Program-made: the position numbers and the translations under genes | Notes under the pieces: generated by a model | Told to the model about the DNA's origin: nothing | What the model saw: only the letters and a program-made list of their open reading frames with translations | Database searches by the model: none | Part shown: one piece after another, positions 1 through 10,513 of the stretch | Position numbering within the stretch: the stretch's first letter is position 1 | Layout: every line of letters starts with the position of its first letter | From: an uncultured Candidatus Thioglobus sp. | Lineage (GTDB): Bacteria; Pseudomonadota; Gammaproteobacteria; PS1; Pseudothioglobaceae | Length of the DNA stretch: 64,000 bases | Direction of reading: 5' to 3' | Assembly: GCA_905182815.1 (NCBI GenBank) | Contig: CAJJCX010000001.1 | Coordinates: 340,318 to 404,317 of the forward strand

Positions 1-1131
1 AGGTGGAGGAGGAAAAGTAATCTCTCCATTGTGAACGACCGTTGCGCCGCGGATAACGTCATCCTCCATATCATGAACTATCACTCCATCTTTGTTGGGA
101 GTCAAGTCATCAATCATGTGGCGAATATTACTGGCATAAAGAGTGCTCGCCTGAGCGGCCATCCGGCTTGGAAAATCTGTATAACCAATAATAATTACGC
201 CATTATCTGTAACAATGCGCTCATCTATAACAGTAAGCTTGCAATTTCCACCTTTTTCAGCAGCCAGATCCACTATCACTGAGCCAGGTTTCATACTGGC
301 AACCATATCCTTAGTCCAAAGCTCAGGCGCTTCTCGATTAGGAATTAAAGCGGTAGTAATCACAATATCCATATCAGGCGCAATCTCTCGGAACTTGGCT
401 AATTGAGCGTTAGTAAATTCAGGCGAAGATACAGCAGCGTAACCTCCAGTTGAGGTGCTATTGTTCTGTTCATCTTCAAAATCTAAGAAAACAAATTCAG
501 CGCCCATAGACTCTACCTGCTCGGCAACTTCTGGGCGAACGTCAAATGCATAGGTGATAGCACCAAGAGAGGTAGAGGTGCCAATTGCTGCGAGTCCAGC
601 AACACCGGCGCCAACTACTAAGACCTTTGCTGGGGGTACTTTACCGGCTGCTGTCATCTGTCCAGTAAAAAAGCGGCCAAAGTTGTTACCCGCCTCAATC
701 ACTGCGCGATAGCCGGAAATATTGGCCATAGAAGATAATGCATCCATTTTTTGGGCGCGACTAATGCGCGGCACCATATCCATAGCAATAACGCTAGCCT
801 CTTTAGCTTTAGCCATTTCCATTAACGCTTCATTGGCGCCTGGATAGAAAAAAGAGATTAGTGTCTTGGAGGATGAAAGTCTTTTGATTTCAGATTCACT
901 TGGCGGCTGAACCTTAACAATTACATCACTTGCCTTTATAAGCGCTTCACCAGATTTGCAGATCTCAACGCCTACATCTTCATATTGCTTATCAATAAAG
1001 CCAGCTGCAATACCAGCACCCAATTCTACCAGGCACTCATGACCAAGCTTTTTTAGCTTAATTGCACTATCTGGAGTTAAGGCAACACGCTGTTCACCTG
1101 AAGAGGTTTCTTTAAGAGCTCCAATTTTCAT
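1..1131 (-). CDS. pntA: NAD(P) transhydrogenase alpha subunit (N-terminal 377 residues)
   Basis: This is the soluble NAD-binding part of the proton-translocating transhydrogenase, which moves hydride between NADH and NADP+ using the membrane proton gradient. Reading the minus strand from the ATG at 1131 gives an open frame to the window edge. It begins MKIGALKETSSGEQRVALTP, the family's typical start. A Rossmann motif VLVVGAGVAGLAA lies near residues 170-182, followed by AFDVRPEVAEQVES and later MKPGSVIVDLAAEKGGN. The alanine-dehydrogenase-like fold and these motifs are diagnostic. The frame is still open at base 1, so the C-terminus is not visible and I cannot say whether the membrane segments are fused or sit in a separate pntAB gene. 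The promoter should lie in the A+T-rich gap upstream. Confidence 0.93.
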   Translation of the reverse strand, partial: MKIGALKETSSGEQRVALTPDSAIKLKKLGHECLVELGAGIAAGFIDKQYEDVGVEICKSGEALIKASDVIVKVQPPSESEIKRLSSSKTLISFFYPGANEALMEMAKAKEASVIAMDMVPRISRAQKMDALSSMANISGYRAVIEAGNNFGRFFTGQMTAAGKVPPAKVLVVGAGVAGLAAIGTSTSLGAITYAFDVRPEVAEQVESMGAEFVFLDFEDEQNNSTSTGGYAAVSSPEFTNAQLAKFREIAPDMDIVITTALIPNREAPELWTKDMVASMKPGSVIVDLAAEKGGNCKLTVIDERIVTDNGVIIIGYTDFPSRMAAQASTLYASNIRHMIDDLTPNKDGVIVHDMEDDVIRGATVVHNGEITFPPPP

Positions 1132-1489
1132 AATTTTCGTCCTTGTGTGACGCGGCCTTTCACCTTATTAAAACTTTGTAAATACATTACCAAATATTAA
1201 ATTTCATAACTGGCACTGCATTTCATTTTTTTATATTTACATATTATAACATTCTATCAATAATAGATATATATGTTTACATATATATGATAATAATAGT
1301 TGTCCCAGTTTAATTGAATTAGAAATTCGTTATACCAATCTGAGTAAATAGGAAAACAAAGATGTTTTTGATAAATGAATTTTAGTTGAATAAATTGAAG
1401 ATTATTAGAGCGATAAACTTAAAAATATTATGGTTTAATCTACCCCATAAATACAAAAGAGAGCAAAGATTTGTCTTGTCCAAACATAA
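1132..1489. other. Gene-free A+T-rich gap
   Basis: This gap lies between the start of pntA (minus strand) and the stop of the ferredoxin gene. I see no open frame, tRNA or convincing terminator. The one structured element is an A+T-only palindrome at 1267-1288: ten-base arms ATATATATGT and ACATATATAT around TT. It could be a regulator site for pntA or just simple sequence. Confidence 0.4.
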
Positions 1490-1840
1490 TTAATCACCTT
1501 TCCCGGGCTTTTCAGAAAATAGATGCATCTTTCCATCTGGAAAATTATCCGGGTGATATTTTTCATGCTCAGGGTCTGGACCACTATTTTCAGTAATAAC
1601 TGGCCAATTCATCTCAGTGCTGTATTTTCTATTGAACTCTAACCATTTAACGCCAACAGGATCAGTATCAGGCAATATAGCCTCAACTGGACACTCTGGA
1701 ACGCAGACATCACAATCAATGCACTCATCCGGGTTAATAACTAGCGTGTTTTCACCTTCGTAGAAACAATCTACTGGGCACACCTCAACACAATCTAGGT
1801 GCTTACATTTGATACATCCATCGGTTACTACGTAGGCCAT
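1490..1840 (-). CDS. fdxA: 7Fe ferredoxin, FdxA type
   Basis: Small soluble electron carrier with one [3Fe-4S] and one [4Fe-4S] cluster. The protein starts [20 protein letters not shown]. Cysteines at 9, 12, 17, 21 and 25 form the first cluster region, including the PVDCFYEG turn typical of FdxA. Cysteines 40, 43, 46 and 50 ([12 protein letters not shown]) form the second. At 116 residues it has the usual FdxA length including the C-terminal extension. It stands alone with a long gap downstream, so its redox partner cannot be told from context. The family assignment is firm; the physiological partner is unknown. Confidence 0.95.
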   Translation of the reverse strand: MAYVVTDGCIKCKHLDCVEVCPVDCFYEGENTLVINPDECIDCDVCVPECPVEAILPDTDPVGVKWLEFNRKYSTEMNWPVITENSGPDPEHEKYHPDNFPDGKMHLFSEKPGKGD

Positions 1841-1958
1841 TTGACTTCATCCAAATAATAGAAACTAAAAATATAACTCTGTGTTAATTTGAACACATTC
1901 TATTAAGAATAAAAACATGAAATACAACAAACATCAAAAAGAGTACAATTGATGAGTA

Positions 1959-2159
1959 ATGGCTTTACTTCAACTAGCGGATAGAACTATGAAAAAACAG
2001 AATGAAGAACTAAAAACCAAGAAGAAAAAGAAATTATCATTGCAAGAAAAAGCAATAATGGCTACCAATGCAAGGTCTGAAGAGTCAGACACTCATAATT
2101 CTGACTGGAATCCCGGCTCACTAAGTAGACTGGATAAGGCTTTAAAAGAAGAGAGTTAA
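1959..2159 (+). CDS. Small basic hypothetical protein
   Basis: I do not recognise this 66-residue frame. It is highly charged, with a lysine-rich stretch (KTKKKKKLSLQEK) in the middle and an acidic/serine C-terminal half ending DKALKEES. The most likely start may be the internal ATG at 1989 (MKKQNEELK), because the first ten residues look unlike the rest and no good ribosome site precedes 1959. It has no membrane segment or known motif. Composition suggests a nucleic-acid or ribosome-associated small protein, but that is a guess. It lies between the divergent ferredoxin and the YeiH transporter. Confidence 0.5.
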   Translation: MALLQLADRTMKKQNEELKTKKKKKLSLQEKAIMATNARSEESDTHNSDWNPGSLSRLDKALKEES

Positions 2160-2261
2160 TATTTATTTGCAGGGTGATTAATTAAAAAACCATAGCGCCA
2201 CTTTAGATCTATATTGATTTAAAATGACTCGCCGTATCAATTACCTTAAATACCTTTCTAA

Positions 2262-3269
2262 ATGAATTCCTTGATTATTAAATTACAAGATCGACTTAAT
2301 GGGCTTTTCCCTGGCCTAATTGTTGTTGGGACAATAGCCGCAGCAGCAGGATTTCTAAGCCTTCACTACAAAGCCCCAGTGATGCTCTTTGCACTCCTAA
2401 TTGGTATTGCCTTTAACTTTCTAGCAACCGATGAGCGCTGCGCTCCAGGCATAGAGTTCTCAAGTAAAAAAATTCTTCGCTTTGGTGTTGCATTATTAGG
2501 CTTCAGAGTTACGCTTGATCAAATTTTAGGTCTTGGTACGAATGTACTTTTACTTGTTCCAATTCTTGTGCTTTCATCGATTGCAATTAGTTGGTTCATC
2601 GCGAAGTTGATGGGTAGGCGTTATCTTTTTGGACTTTTAACCGCGTGCGCTGTCTCAATTTGCGGCGCAGCTGCAGCGCTCGCTGTTGCCTCCGTCCTCC
2701 CTAATTGGAAAGATAGGCATCGTGATACTTTATTTGTCGTTGTCTGCGTAACAGCGCTCTCAACCTTTGCGATGATTGCCTATCCTATTTTGTTTTCAGT
2801 AGGGGGCTTCAGTGACGTTGAGATTGGAATCCTTATTGGCGCAACCATCCACGATGTTGCGCAGGTAGTCGGCGCTGGCTATGCCGTGTCTAATGAGACT
2901 GGTGATGTAGCTACCTTTATTAAGCTACTGAGAATTTCAATGCTACCGTTCATTGTTATTATTATTGCGCTTTTATTAAAGGGTGATGATGAGCTTGGTA
3001 CTATTAGCCCTAAAGCATTCCCATGGTTTGCCCTTGGCTTTGCCTTATGCTTGATTGTAAATAGCATCGGATTCATACCTCAAATGCTAACGGGGTTTCT
3101 TGCCGATGTCTCGCAATGGTTTTTAGTGTTCGCTATTGCAGGGCTTGGCGTTTCCACATCACTTAAGTCGATGATGGAGCTAGGCGGAAAATCAATCGCA
3201 CTTATGGTCTTACAAACTGTCGCTTTACTTGGTATTGCAGTTCTCGCTGTTTCAACGGACTTCATCTAA
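2262..3269 (+). CDS. YeiH/UPF0324 family putative sulfate exporter
   Basis: Integral membrane protein of 335 residues in the YeiH (UPF0324, 'putative sulfate exporter') family. It has about ten hydrophobic segments in two inverted halves. Family marks are LLIGIAFNFLA near residue 45, KKILRFGVALLGFRVT near 69-84, the SICGAAAALAVASVLP stretch near 128-143 and the ATIHDVAQVVGAGYAVS stretch near 194-210. The conserved cysteine and histidine sit in those last two motifs. The substrate is not established for the family. Sulfite or sulfate export would suit an organism that oxidises sulfur compounds or sulfonates, but that is inference. A 64-residue gene follows 13 bases downstream and is probably co-transcribed. 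Confidence 0.85.
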   Translation: MNSLIIKLQDRLNGLFPGLIVVGTIAAAAGFLSLHYKAPVMLFALLIGIAFNFLATDERCAPGIEFSSKKILRFGVALLGFRVTLDQILGLGTNVLLLVPILVLSSIAISWFIAKLMGRRYLFGLLTACAVSICGAAAALAVASVLPNWKDRHRDTLFVVVCVTALSTFAMIAYPILFSVGGFSDVEIGILIGATIHDVAQVVGAGYAVSNETGDVATFIKLLRISMLPFIVIIIALLLKGDDELGTISPKAFPWFALGFALCLIVNSIGFIPQMLTGFLADVSQWFLVFAIAGLGVSTSLKSMMELGGKSIALMVLQTVALLGIAVLAVSTDFI

Positions 3270-3282
3270 CAAAGGAGAGAAT

Positions 3283-3477
3283 ATGAAGGTTTTAGAGGTT
3301 TTAGATGCTGAATTGGTTTTGGTGGATTTAGAGGTGAATTTGGGAAATAAAAAGCAAAACAGCCCAACGCTTTGTGCTCGCTACAACGGAAAAATTATTC
3401 CCTTAAGTACTCCAGATGGAAGGCCAATCCTAATGAAGGAAGATAACGCTATAGAAGGAGACTCAGTAGTTAAATAA
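3283..3477 (+). CDS. Small hypothetical protein downstream of yeiH
   Basis: This is a 64-residue protein starting MKVLEVLDAELVLVDLEVNL. The ATG at 3283 is chosen because AAGGAGAG stands seven bases upstream; the longer in-frame start inside yeiH has no such site. The N-terminal half alternates hydrophobic and acidic residues like a small beta sheet, and the C-terminal half has a PLSTPDGRPIL turn. No family is recognised. Its tight spacing behind the transporter suggests one transcript and possibly an accessory role. Confidence 0.55.
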   Translation: MKVLEVLDAELVLVDLEVNLGNKKQNSPTLCARYNGKIIPLSTPDGRPILMKEDNAIEGDSVVK

Positions 3478-3571
3478 ACCACTCTGACATGACGAACTTG
3501 TCTTTAATTGGCATAACAGAGATCCATTTGTTGTTTAGTAAATTTTTAACGCTTGTCTTATTGAGTAAAAA

Positions 3572-4552
3572 TTACCAACGGCTATGAATATCAGCCTTAA
3601 TCAGATCATCATAAACAGCATTAATAGCAGGCAGTAAAGATGAGATTTCTTTAAGATCTGATGCTTTTAGGTTCATTAGGGCCTGTGATTTGTTTTTTGC
3701 TCCTGGGATAACAACGCTAACTTCATCGTGCATTAAAATCCACTTTAAAGCCAAGTCTGTTAATGAATAATTATCTGGAATTAAGCTTTTTAGTCTTTCA
3801 ACAGCTTCTAGCCCTTTCTTGAAGCTTACCCCAGAGAAAGTCTCACCAACATCAAAAGCATCACCATTAATATTGTAGTTTCGATGATCATTTGAAGGAA
3901 ATTTTGATCTTAAATTCATTTTTCCAGTCAAAAGACCACTTGCTAGAGGTACTCTTGCAATAATTCCAACGCCTCTCTTTGCGGCCTCTTTAAAAAATAT
4001 TTCAGCAGGTTTTTGTCTAAATATATTGAATATAATTTGAATGCTTTTCACGTTCGGAAATTGTATTGCATCCATCGCCTCGGAGACTTTTTCAACGCTA
4101 ACACCATAGTTGGCTATTTTTCCGAGCTTAACGAACTCATCCATCATTTCATAGGTTTCTTTTTTAGGACAAATTTCACTTGGAGGGCAATGTAATTGAA
4201 GCAGGTCAATACAATCTACCCTTAAGTTAATTAGAGATCTATCAATAAATTTTTCAATGTTTTTAAAGTTGTACCCTTCAGGAGTATGAGGGTTTAAGCG
4301 CCTTCCAGATTTTGTCGCAACAAATATTTTTTCTGACGTGGAATTTATAAGCTCACCAACAAACTTTTCACTTCTTCCATCCCCATAAACATCTGCAGTA
4401 TCAAAAAAGTTTACCCCATTGTCAAGAGAGGTTTTTAACACTTCTCTCGCATCTTTAGGTGATACTTCTCCCCACTCAGAACCGATAGCCCAACAACCTA
4501 AGCCAATTTCTGATGTTTTCCATCCAGTATCTGAAAAATCTCTGTATTTCAT
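3572..4552 (-). CDS. Aldo/keto reductase
   Basis: NAD(P)H-dependent oxidoreductase of the aldo/keto reductase superfamily, 326 residues. The catalytic tetrad is visible: Asp51 and Tyr56 in FFDTADVYGDG, Lys81 in VATKSGRR and His121 in LLQLHCPP. The C-terminal cofactor pocket shows the usual VSVVIPGAKNKSQ pattern near residues 275-290. Its overall form is that of the YajO/IolS-like group acting on small aldehydes or sugars; the substrate is not deducible. It is convergent with the small gene at 3283 and divergent from the hydantoinase gene, with a 209-base A+T-rich gap between that probably holds both promoters. Confidence 0.9.
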   Translation of the reverse strand: MKYRDFSDTGWKTSEIGLGCWAIGSEWGEVSPKDAREVLKTSLDNGVNFFDTADVYGDGRSEKFVGELINSTSEKIFVATKSGRRLNPHTPEGYNFKNIEKFIDRSLINLRVDCIDLLQLHCPPSEICPKKETYEMMDEFVKLGKIANYGVSVEKVSEAMDAIQFPNVKSIQIIFNIFRQKPAEIFFKEAAKRGVGIIARVPLASGLLTGKMNLRSKFPSNDHRNYNINGDAFDVGETFSGVSFKKGLEAVERLKSLIPDNYSLTDLALKWILMHDEVSVVIPGAKNKSQALMNLKASDLKEISSLLPAINAVYDDLIKADIHSRW

Positions 4553-4761
4553 TTTTGATTTGAAGCCTATTAAAACTACTTTTTACCACCAATAACTTTT
4601 ACTATATGATATTAATTCAACTTAAGCGCTACAGAGTTAATTATAAATTTTGAATAAATAAGGCCTTATACTTTTTTATATGTCAATCAAATTCAAAATT
4701 ATCTTTGATGTATTTAGGCTATTATTAATTTACATAGAATTTGTATATTTCAAGATAGTTT

Positions 4762-7700
4762 ATGCACAGTAAAAAACCCTTCAAAAATACAAAATGGCAA
4801 TTCTGGATTGATAGGGGTGGCACATTTACCGATATTATCGGGCGCAACCCAGCTGGCAAAATTATTACTCATAAGCTTTTATCTGAAAACGCAAGGCAAT
4901 ACCAAGATGCTGCAATTCAAGGCATTCGAGATTTATTAAGATTAAAAGAGGGTGATGTCATCCCAATAGACAATATTGAGTCAATTAAAATGGGTACAAC
5001 AGTTGCAACTAATGCGCTTCTAGAACGAAAAGGAGAGAATACATTACTGGCAATTACGAATGGGTTTGCAGATATTTTGCGAATAGGCTACCAACAAAGG
5101 CCAAAACTATTTTCACTTGACATTAATCTTCCAGACATGCTCTACTCAAAAATTATTGAGATTGAAGAGAGGGTTGATGTTAACGGCAAAATTCTCACAA
5201 AACTTGACACACTTAAATCTGAAAAATTACTAAAAAGCGCTTTTAATGAAGGTTATAAATCAATAGCTATTGTTTTGCTTCATGGCTATCGCTATCAAGA
5301 TCACGAAAATAAATTAAAGCTTATTGCAAAAGAAATTGGTTTTAAGCAAATTTCAGTGAGCCATAACGTAAGCCCTCTGATGAAGATTATTCCAAGAGGT
5401 GACACAACAGTGGTTGATGCGTATCTTTCACCTATCCTTCGTCGTTATGTTGCTCAGGTTAAAAACGCTCTAGGATCTGATAAAAACGACTCTGGAAAGT
5501 TAAAATTTATGCAATCAAATGGTGGCCTCACAGATGCAAACTACTTTCAGGGGAAGGATGCAATTTTATCTGGGCCCGCTGGCGGGGTTGTTGGTATGGT
5601 TAAGACGGGTGAAAAGGTGGGGCTTAATAAACTGATTGGTTTTGATATGGGCGGCACATCAACCGATGTTTGTCACTACAACGGTGAGTATGAAAGAACC
5701 CTTGAAACTGAAGTTGCTGGTGTTAGGCTTAGGTCTCCGATGATGCTAATTAATACTGTTGCTGCAGGAGGCGGCTCAATTCTTAACTTTGATGGTTCGA
5801 GGTATAGAGTTGGACCAGATTCTGCAGGCGCGAACCCAGGCCCAGCTTGTTATCGAAATGGTGGCCCCTTAACCGTCACAGATTGCAACGTAATGATTGG
5901 TAAGCTGAGTCCAGATTTCTTTCCAAAAGTTTTTGGACCAAATGCAAATCAAAAGCTTGATTCAAGGATTGTCTTTAAAAAATTTAAAGCTCTTGCTAAA
6001 GAGATCTCTTTGTCAACAAATAAGCTGATTTCTCCAGAGGAGGTCGCAGAAGGATTCTTGTCGATTGCAGTTGAAAGTATGGCAAATGCAATTAAAAAAA
6101 TATCTGTTCAGCGTGGGTATGATGTAAGCGACTATGCCCTTTCTTGTTTTGGCGGGGCAGGGGGTCAGCACGCCTGTCTAGTTGCCGACAGTCTTGGGAT
6201 AAAGCAGATCCATCTTCACCGATATGCCGGCGTTTTATCTGCCTACGGTATAGGGCTTGCTGACAGCAGCACAATTAATGATTTGGCAGTTGAATTGGTT
6301 CTAGATGAGGAGATCATTAACTCTCTTTCAATAAGCTTTAAAGAGCTAGAGAATTCTGGAAAAAAAGAATTGATTTCTCAAAATCTAAACGAAAAGTTGT
6401 TTGTCTACTTTGATCGTGTGTACCTTCGATACAAGGACTCTGATAGCTCTTTAGCTGTAAGATTTGATGACTACAAATCCATGAAGTCGAGCTTTGAAAA
6501 TACCCATAAAGCTCGCTTTGGGTTTATATCTCCAGAAAAAACACTCATCATTGAATCTATTCAGGTTGAAGTTTCATGCCAGAGTGAGCAGTTTGATTTA
6601 GAGGAGATACCTATCCAAGCATTAAAGACTAAAACCCTAACCTCAAATGATGTTTTTATAGGCGGTGAAACACAACAAACTATTTTTTACAACCGTAGCG
6701 ATATTGCTTCTAATGACTTAATTTTTGGACCGGCTGTTATTATTGAATCGACCTCAACAATCGTAATTGAGCCAGGCTGGCAAGGATGCCTTAATGATAA
6801 AAATGATCTCATCTTAGAGAGGACTGAAAAAATAAAAAGGGCGAGTGCGATTGGTACTAATGTGGACCCAGTAATGCTAGAGATCTTTAACAACCTATTC
6901 ATGAGCGTTGCTGAGCAGATGGGCACAGTACTTGAAAACACCGCCTCCTCCGTAAATATTAAAGAGCGCTTAGATTTTTCGTGCGCTTTGTTTTCGCCAA
7001 CAGGCGATCTTGTCGCTAATGCGCCACATGTCCCCGTTCATCTGGGCTCAATGAGCGAGTCCATTAAAACAATTATTCGTGAAAATTTCGACACTATGAG
7101 TCGAGGCGATGCATTTTTGATCAATGCCCCTTATAACGGAGGAACTCATCTGCCGGACATCACTCTTATTAAGCCAGTTTATGATGAAAACAGTGAAAAG
7201 GTAATTTTTTATGTTGCAACGCGTGGCCACCATGCCGATATTGGGGGCACAGTCCCTGGCTCTGCTCCAGCAAATTCGAGTCATGTTAAAGAGGAAGGAA
7301 TTTTAATTGACAACTTTACTTTAGTCTCAAAAGGTGTCTTCCTTGAAAAAGAAATCTATGATTTACTTAGCTCAGGGGAATATCCAGCGCGCAATATTCA
7401 ACAAAATATCGCAGATTTAAAGGCGCAAGTAGCGGCAGCTGAAAAGGGATCCCAAGAGCTATTAAAAGTTATTAAAAATTATGGGTTAGGTGTTGTCCAT
7501 GCTTATATGAAACATGTCCAAGATAATGCTGAAGAGTCTGTTCGAAGAGTCTTAGATGTTCTTAGTGACTCCAGCTTTACTTACAAAATGGATGATGGGA
7601 ATCAGGTTTCAGTTGCAATAAGCGTTGACAAAATAGAGCGAAGTGCTACGATCGATTTTACTGGGACTAGTGAACAGCACCCCGGCAATTACAACGCTCC

Positions 7701-8400
7701 AAGTGCGATTTGTTATGCAGCAGTTTTGTATGTTTTTCGTTGCCTTGTGGATGATGATATTCCTCTAAATGCAGGTTGCCTCAAGCCATTAAATCTAATT
7801 ATTCCAAAGCGCTCCATGATTAACCCAGAATACCCAGCAGCAGTGATTGCAGGAAACGTCGAAACATCACAGTACATTGTAGATGCTTTACTTGGCGCTT
7901 TAGGGGTTGTTGCAGCATCTCAAGGAACTATGAACAACTTTATCTGGGGAAACGACAGAGTACAAAACTATGAGACTATTTGTGGCGGCTCAGGAGCTAG
8001 TATCAATCAAGATGGCTGCAGCGCAGTTCACACTCATATGACTAACTCTCGATTAACGGATCCTGAAGTTCTTGAATGGAGGTTTCCTGTAAGACTTGAA
8101 TCCTTTAGCATAAGAAAAAATTCTGGAGGCAGTGGGTTAAAAAGTGGCGGTGATGGGGTTGACCGAAGATTGCGCTTTTTAGAGCCGATGACTGTTAATA
8201 TAATTACCGGGCATAGAGTAGTTCCGCCTTATGGCTTGGCTGGTGGAAACTCTGGAGCCCTAGGAAAAAATTATGTAATCCATTTAGATAACAGCATTAC
8301 TAAATTAAAAACGAAAGGACAAATTGAAGTGGTCAAAGATGACATTTTTGTCTTAAAAACTCCTGGAGGAGGAGGGTTTGGAAAACCTATTTTAATATAA
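4762..8400 (+). CDS. Fused hydantoinase A/B (5-oxoprolinase-type) ATP-dependent amidohydrolase
   Basis: This 1212-residue protein joins a HyuA-like ATP-binding half and a HyuB-like half, the architecture of 5-oxoprolinase. The N-terminal half shows the actin-like phosphate loop [15 protein letters not shown] at about residues 14-28, [17 protein letters not shown] near 77-93 and [14 protein letters not shown] near 292-305. The HyuB half starts near residue 702 ([15 protein letters not shown]) and carries [11 protein letters not shown] and [13 protein letters not shown]. Family members open 5-oxoproline, hydantoin or N-methylhydantoin rings with ATP. Which ring is used here is open, but the neighbours (creatinase-like M24 protein, DUF1989 protein) favour a nitrogenous ring over simple glutathione recycling. 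It is first in a likely operon; 39 bases separate it from the next gene. Confidence 0.9.
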   Translation: MHSKKPFKNTKWQFWIDRGGTFTDIIGRNPAGKIITHKLLSENARQYQDAAIQGIRDLLRLKEGDVIPIDNIESIKMGTTVATNALLERKGENTLLAITNGFADILRIGYQQRPKLFSLDINLPDMLYSKIIEIEERVDVNGKILTKLDTLKSEKLLKSAFNEGYKSIAIVLLHGYRYQDHENKLKLIAKEIGFKQISVSHNVSPLMKIIPRGDTTVVDAYLSPILRRYVAQVKNALGSDKNDSGKLKFMQSNGGLTDANYFQGKDAILSGPAGGVVGMVKTGEKVGLNKLIGFDMGGTSTDVCHYNGEYERTLETEVAGVRLRSPMMLINTVAAGGGSILNFDGSRYRVGPDSAGANPGPACYRNGGPLTVTDCNVMIGKLSPDFFPKVFGPNANQKLDSRIVFKKFKALAKEISLSTNKLISPEEVAEGFLSIAVESMANAIKKISVQRGYDVSDYALSCFGGAGGQHACLVADSLGIKQIHLHRYAGVLSAYGIGLADSSTINDLAVELVLDEEIINSLSISFKELENSGKKELISQNLNEKLFVYFDRVYLRYKDSDSSLAVRFDDYKSMKSSFENTHKARFGFISPEKTLIIESIQVEVSCQSEQFDLEEIPIQALKTKTLTSNDVFIGGETQQTIFYNRSDIASNDLIFGPAVIIESTSTIVIEPGWQGCLNDKNDLILERTEKIKRASAIGTNVDPVMLEIFNNLFMSVAEQMGTVLENTASSVNIKERLDFSCALFSPTGDLVANAPHVPVHLGSMSESIKTIIRENFDTMSRGDAFLINAPYNGGTHLPDITLIKPVYDENSEKVIFYVATRGHHADIGGTVPGSAPANSSHVKEEGILIDNFTLVSKGVFLEKEIYDLLSSGEYPARNIQQNIADLKAQVAAAEKGSQELLKVIKNYGLGVVHAYMKHVQDNAEESVRRVLDVLSDSSFTYKMDDGNQVSVAISVDKIERSATIDFTGTSEQHPGNYNAPSAICYAAVLYVFRCLVDDDIPLNAGCLKPLNLIIPKRSMINPEYPAAVIAGNVETSQYIVDALLGALGVVAASQGTMNNFIWGNDRVQNYETICGGSGASINQDGCSAVHTHMTNSRLTDPEVLEWRFPVRLESFSIRKNSGGSGLKSGGDGVDRRLRFLEPMTVNIITGHRVVPPYGLAGGNSGALGKNYVIHLDNSITKLKTKGQIEVVKDDIFVLKTPGGGGFGKPILI

Positions 8401-8439
8401 CAAAACAAACCATAAAATTCTAAAAATTGGAGTCAGACT

Positions 8440-9591
8440 ATGGCAATTCATTTTACAAATGAAGAGTTCAAAAAAAGACAGAAGAATGTTATTTCAGAAC
8501 TCAATAAGAAAAACCTTGATGGCATTTTAATATTTCGCCAAGAGAGTATGTATTATCTGAGTGGCTATGACAGCTTTGGGTATGCCATGTTTCAATGCCT
8601 ATACCTTGGAGTAGACGGAAGAATGGTTTTGCTCACAAGGGCTCCAGACCTTGCACAAGCTGAGTTAACGTCAATACTTGATGACATTAGGATTTGGAAA
8701 GACGAAGCCGGAATGAATCCTGCTCAAAATTTAAAGCTTCTATTGAAAGAATTTCACTGTGAAAATAAAAAATTAGGAGTTGAGTACGACAGTGTGGGAT
8801 TAACTGCTCACAACTATCGACTTTTAGATAGCGCACTAAAAGGATTTTGTTCGCTTGACGACGCATCAAACTTGGTTAATAAATTGCGCTACATTAAAAG
8901 TGAAAAAGAGCTTGAATTTATAAGGACTGCAGCAACTCTTGCAGATGAAGCGTACAAAGCGGGCATTGAATTGACTCATTCTGGTGCTTTTGAAGGCGAT
9001 ATTTTGGCTGCGATGCAAGGCGCTGTGTTTAAAGGTGGAGGTACCTATGCTGGAAATGAATTTATAATTGGCTCTGGAGAGCATGCATTACTTTGTAGAT
9101 ATCACTCTGGCCCAAGACACCTTAGTGAGGTTGATCAAATGACACTAGAATGGGCTGGGTGTTACCGCAGGTATCATGCCGCTATGATGCGAACTGTTAT
9201 TATTGGAGAGGCAACTGAGCAACACCAAGACATGCATAGAGTCGCAACGCAAGCACTTGAAGCGTGTGAAGATGCTTTAATTCCAGGCAACACGTTGGGT
9301 GATGTCTTTTTAGCGCATTCAAATGTCATGGATAGAGGTGGCTACAGAGATCACCGCTTAAATGCCTGTGGATACACAATGGGCTGTGCCTATGCCCCAA
9401 TTTGGGTAGATTATCCGATGATATTCGAAGGTAATTCCATGGTGGTTGAAGAAAATATGGTCTTCTTTCTGCATATGATTATTATGAACAGAGATAGTAG
9501 GCTTGCAATGTGTCCGGGGCATACTGTCATTGTTGGCTCTAATGGAGTAGAGAGGTTGAGCAAAACAACATTAGATTTAGAGGTAAGATAA
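8440..9591 (+). CDS. M24-fold hydrolase, creatinase/ectoine-hydrolase-like
   Basis: This 383-residue protein has the two-domain creatinase/aminopeptidase P layout: an N-terminal domain (GILIFRQESMYYLSGYD near 32-48) and a pita-bread C-terminal domain from about residue 155. The five metal ligands of aminopeptidases are not conserved. The position normally holding the first Asp reads MTLEWAGCYRRYHAAMMRT, and the usual His motif is replaced by CGYTMGCAYAPIW. That is the pattern of the metal-independent members such as creatinase and the ectoine hydrolase DoeA, so C-N bond hydrolysis of a guanidino or amidine compound is more likely than peptide cleavage. An AAAATTGGAGTC stretch precedes the ATG. 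It lies in one operon with the hydantoinase and DUF1989 genes. Confidence 0.85.
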   Translation: MAIHFTNEEFKKRQKNVISELNKKNLDGILIFRQESMYYLSGYDSFGYAMFQCLYLGVDGRMVLLTRAPDLAQAELTSILDDIRIWKDEAGMNPAQNLKLLLKEFHCENKKLGVEYDSVGLTAHNYRLLDSALKGFCSLDDASNLVNKLRYIKSEKELEFIRTAATLADEAYKAGIELTHSGAFEGDILAAMQGAVFKGGGTYAGNEFIIGSGEHALLCRYHSGPRHLSEVDQMTLEWAGCYRRYHAAMMRTVIIGEATEQHQDMHRVATQALEACEDALIPGNTLGDVFLAHSNVMDRGGYRDHRLNACGYTMGCAYAPIWVDYPMIFEGNSMVVEENMVFFLHMIIMNRDSRLAMCPGHTVIVGSNGVERLSKTTLDLEVR

Positions 9592-9594
9592 CTT

Positions 9595-10458
9595 ATGAAA
9601 ACAATAAAGCAAAATCAAGAGCCAAGTGATGCCCAAGAGCGGCGTGCAATTAAGCCAGTTATCTGTTACCCAATAGATAATTTACCATCCCACGACTCAA
9701 GTCTTTATGCCAACGCAAGAAGTAAAATGAAGCTTGTTGAATCAATAATTATTCCTCCAAGGGATGCTAAAGCATTTGAAGTTCCTGCGGGTCATTTTTT
9801 TCGAATTGTCAGTGTTGAAGGGCCGCAAGTTGGAGATTTAAATCTGTGGAATAGAGACAATATTAGTGAGCACTTTTTCAGTGGAAAAACCAGAGCCCTC
9901 CACGGAACTCATGTTAGTACAGGTGACAAGCTGTACTCAAATCTTCCTTTCCTAAGACCGATGGCAACAATTACTCATGACACTCTAGATTGGTATGGCT
10001 GGGATGAGGACGGCGGAAGCGTTCATGACGTTATTGGAACGCGTTGTGACCCATACACTCATATGTCTTTGAATAACGAAGAATACCATTACTGCTGTCA
10101 TTCAAATTTATGCAGAACTCTGTCTAATCATCAACATGCAAAAATTTCTGAAATAGAAATGAAAGTTCATGATGTTCTTAATGTTTTTATGTGCACAGGT
10201 TTTACAAAAGAAACGCATCAGTACTTTATGAAGGCAAGCCCTGTAAGGCCCGATGATTTTATTGAATTTTTCGCAGAAATAGATTTACTAGGTGCTTTGT
10301 CTGCATGCCCTGGTGGTGATTGTAGTTCAAGCCATTCGAGCGATTCTGCAAAATGTTACCCATTAAAAGTAGAAGTTTATAAGCCAAACGACGGCACTCT
10401 AAAGCAATGGACATCACCATCCTTAAATAAATATTCTAAAAACCATGGATTAAGTTAA
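9595..10458 (+). CDS. DUF1989 (urea carboxylase-associated) family protein
   Basis: This 287-residue protein starts three bases after the M24 gene ends, so the two are co-transcribed. The DUF1989 core is clear from about residue 50: IIIPPRDAKAFEVPAGH, then VGDLNLWNRDN near 81-91, RALHGTHVSTGDKLYSN, and a Cys/His-rich stretch EYHYCCHSNLCRTL near 162-175. The FMCTGF and FAEIDLLGALSACPGGDC motifs of the family also appear. DUF1989 proteins are found with urea carboxylase and aminomethyltransferase-like genes and are thought to act in carbamoyl or amidine nitrogen metabolism. No enzymatic activity can be claimed from sequence. The N-terminal 45 residues are less conserved-looking. Confidence 0.85.
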   Translation: MKTIKQNQEPSDAQERRAIKPVICYPIDNLPSHDSSLYANARSKMKLVESIIIPPRDAKAFEVPAGHFFRIVSVEGPQVGDLNLWNRDNISEHFFSGKTRALHGTHVSTGDKLYSNLPFLRPMATITHDTLDWYGWDEDGGSVHDVIGTRCDPYTHMSLNNEEYHYCCHSNLCRTLSNHQHAKISEIEMKVHDVLNVFMCTGFTKETHQYFMKASPVRPDDFIEFFAEIDLLGALSACPGGDCSSSHSSDSAKCYPLKVEVYKPNDGTLKQWTSPSLNKYSKNHGLS

Positions 10459-10513
10459 TGAATAGCTTTGGATAAAATTAACAGTTGTGAATTAATAAAA
10501 ACTTGTGTTGTGT

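Noticed and set aside
31..406. Plus-strand frames over the first 400 bases
   Set aside because: The minus strand is an uninterrupted transhydrogenase alpha frame with family motifs running off the window edge.
3229..3282. Upstream extension of the 64-residue gene into yeiH
   Set aside because: The ATG at 3283 has an AAGGAGAG site at proper distance and the extension would overlap yeiH in another frame without support.
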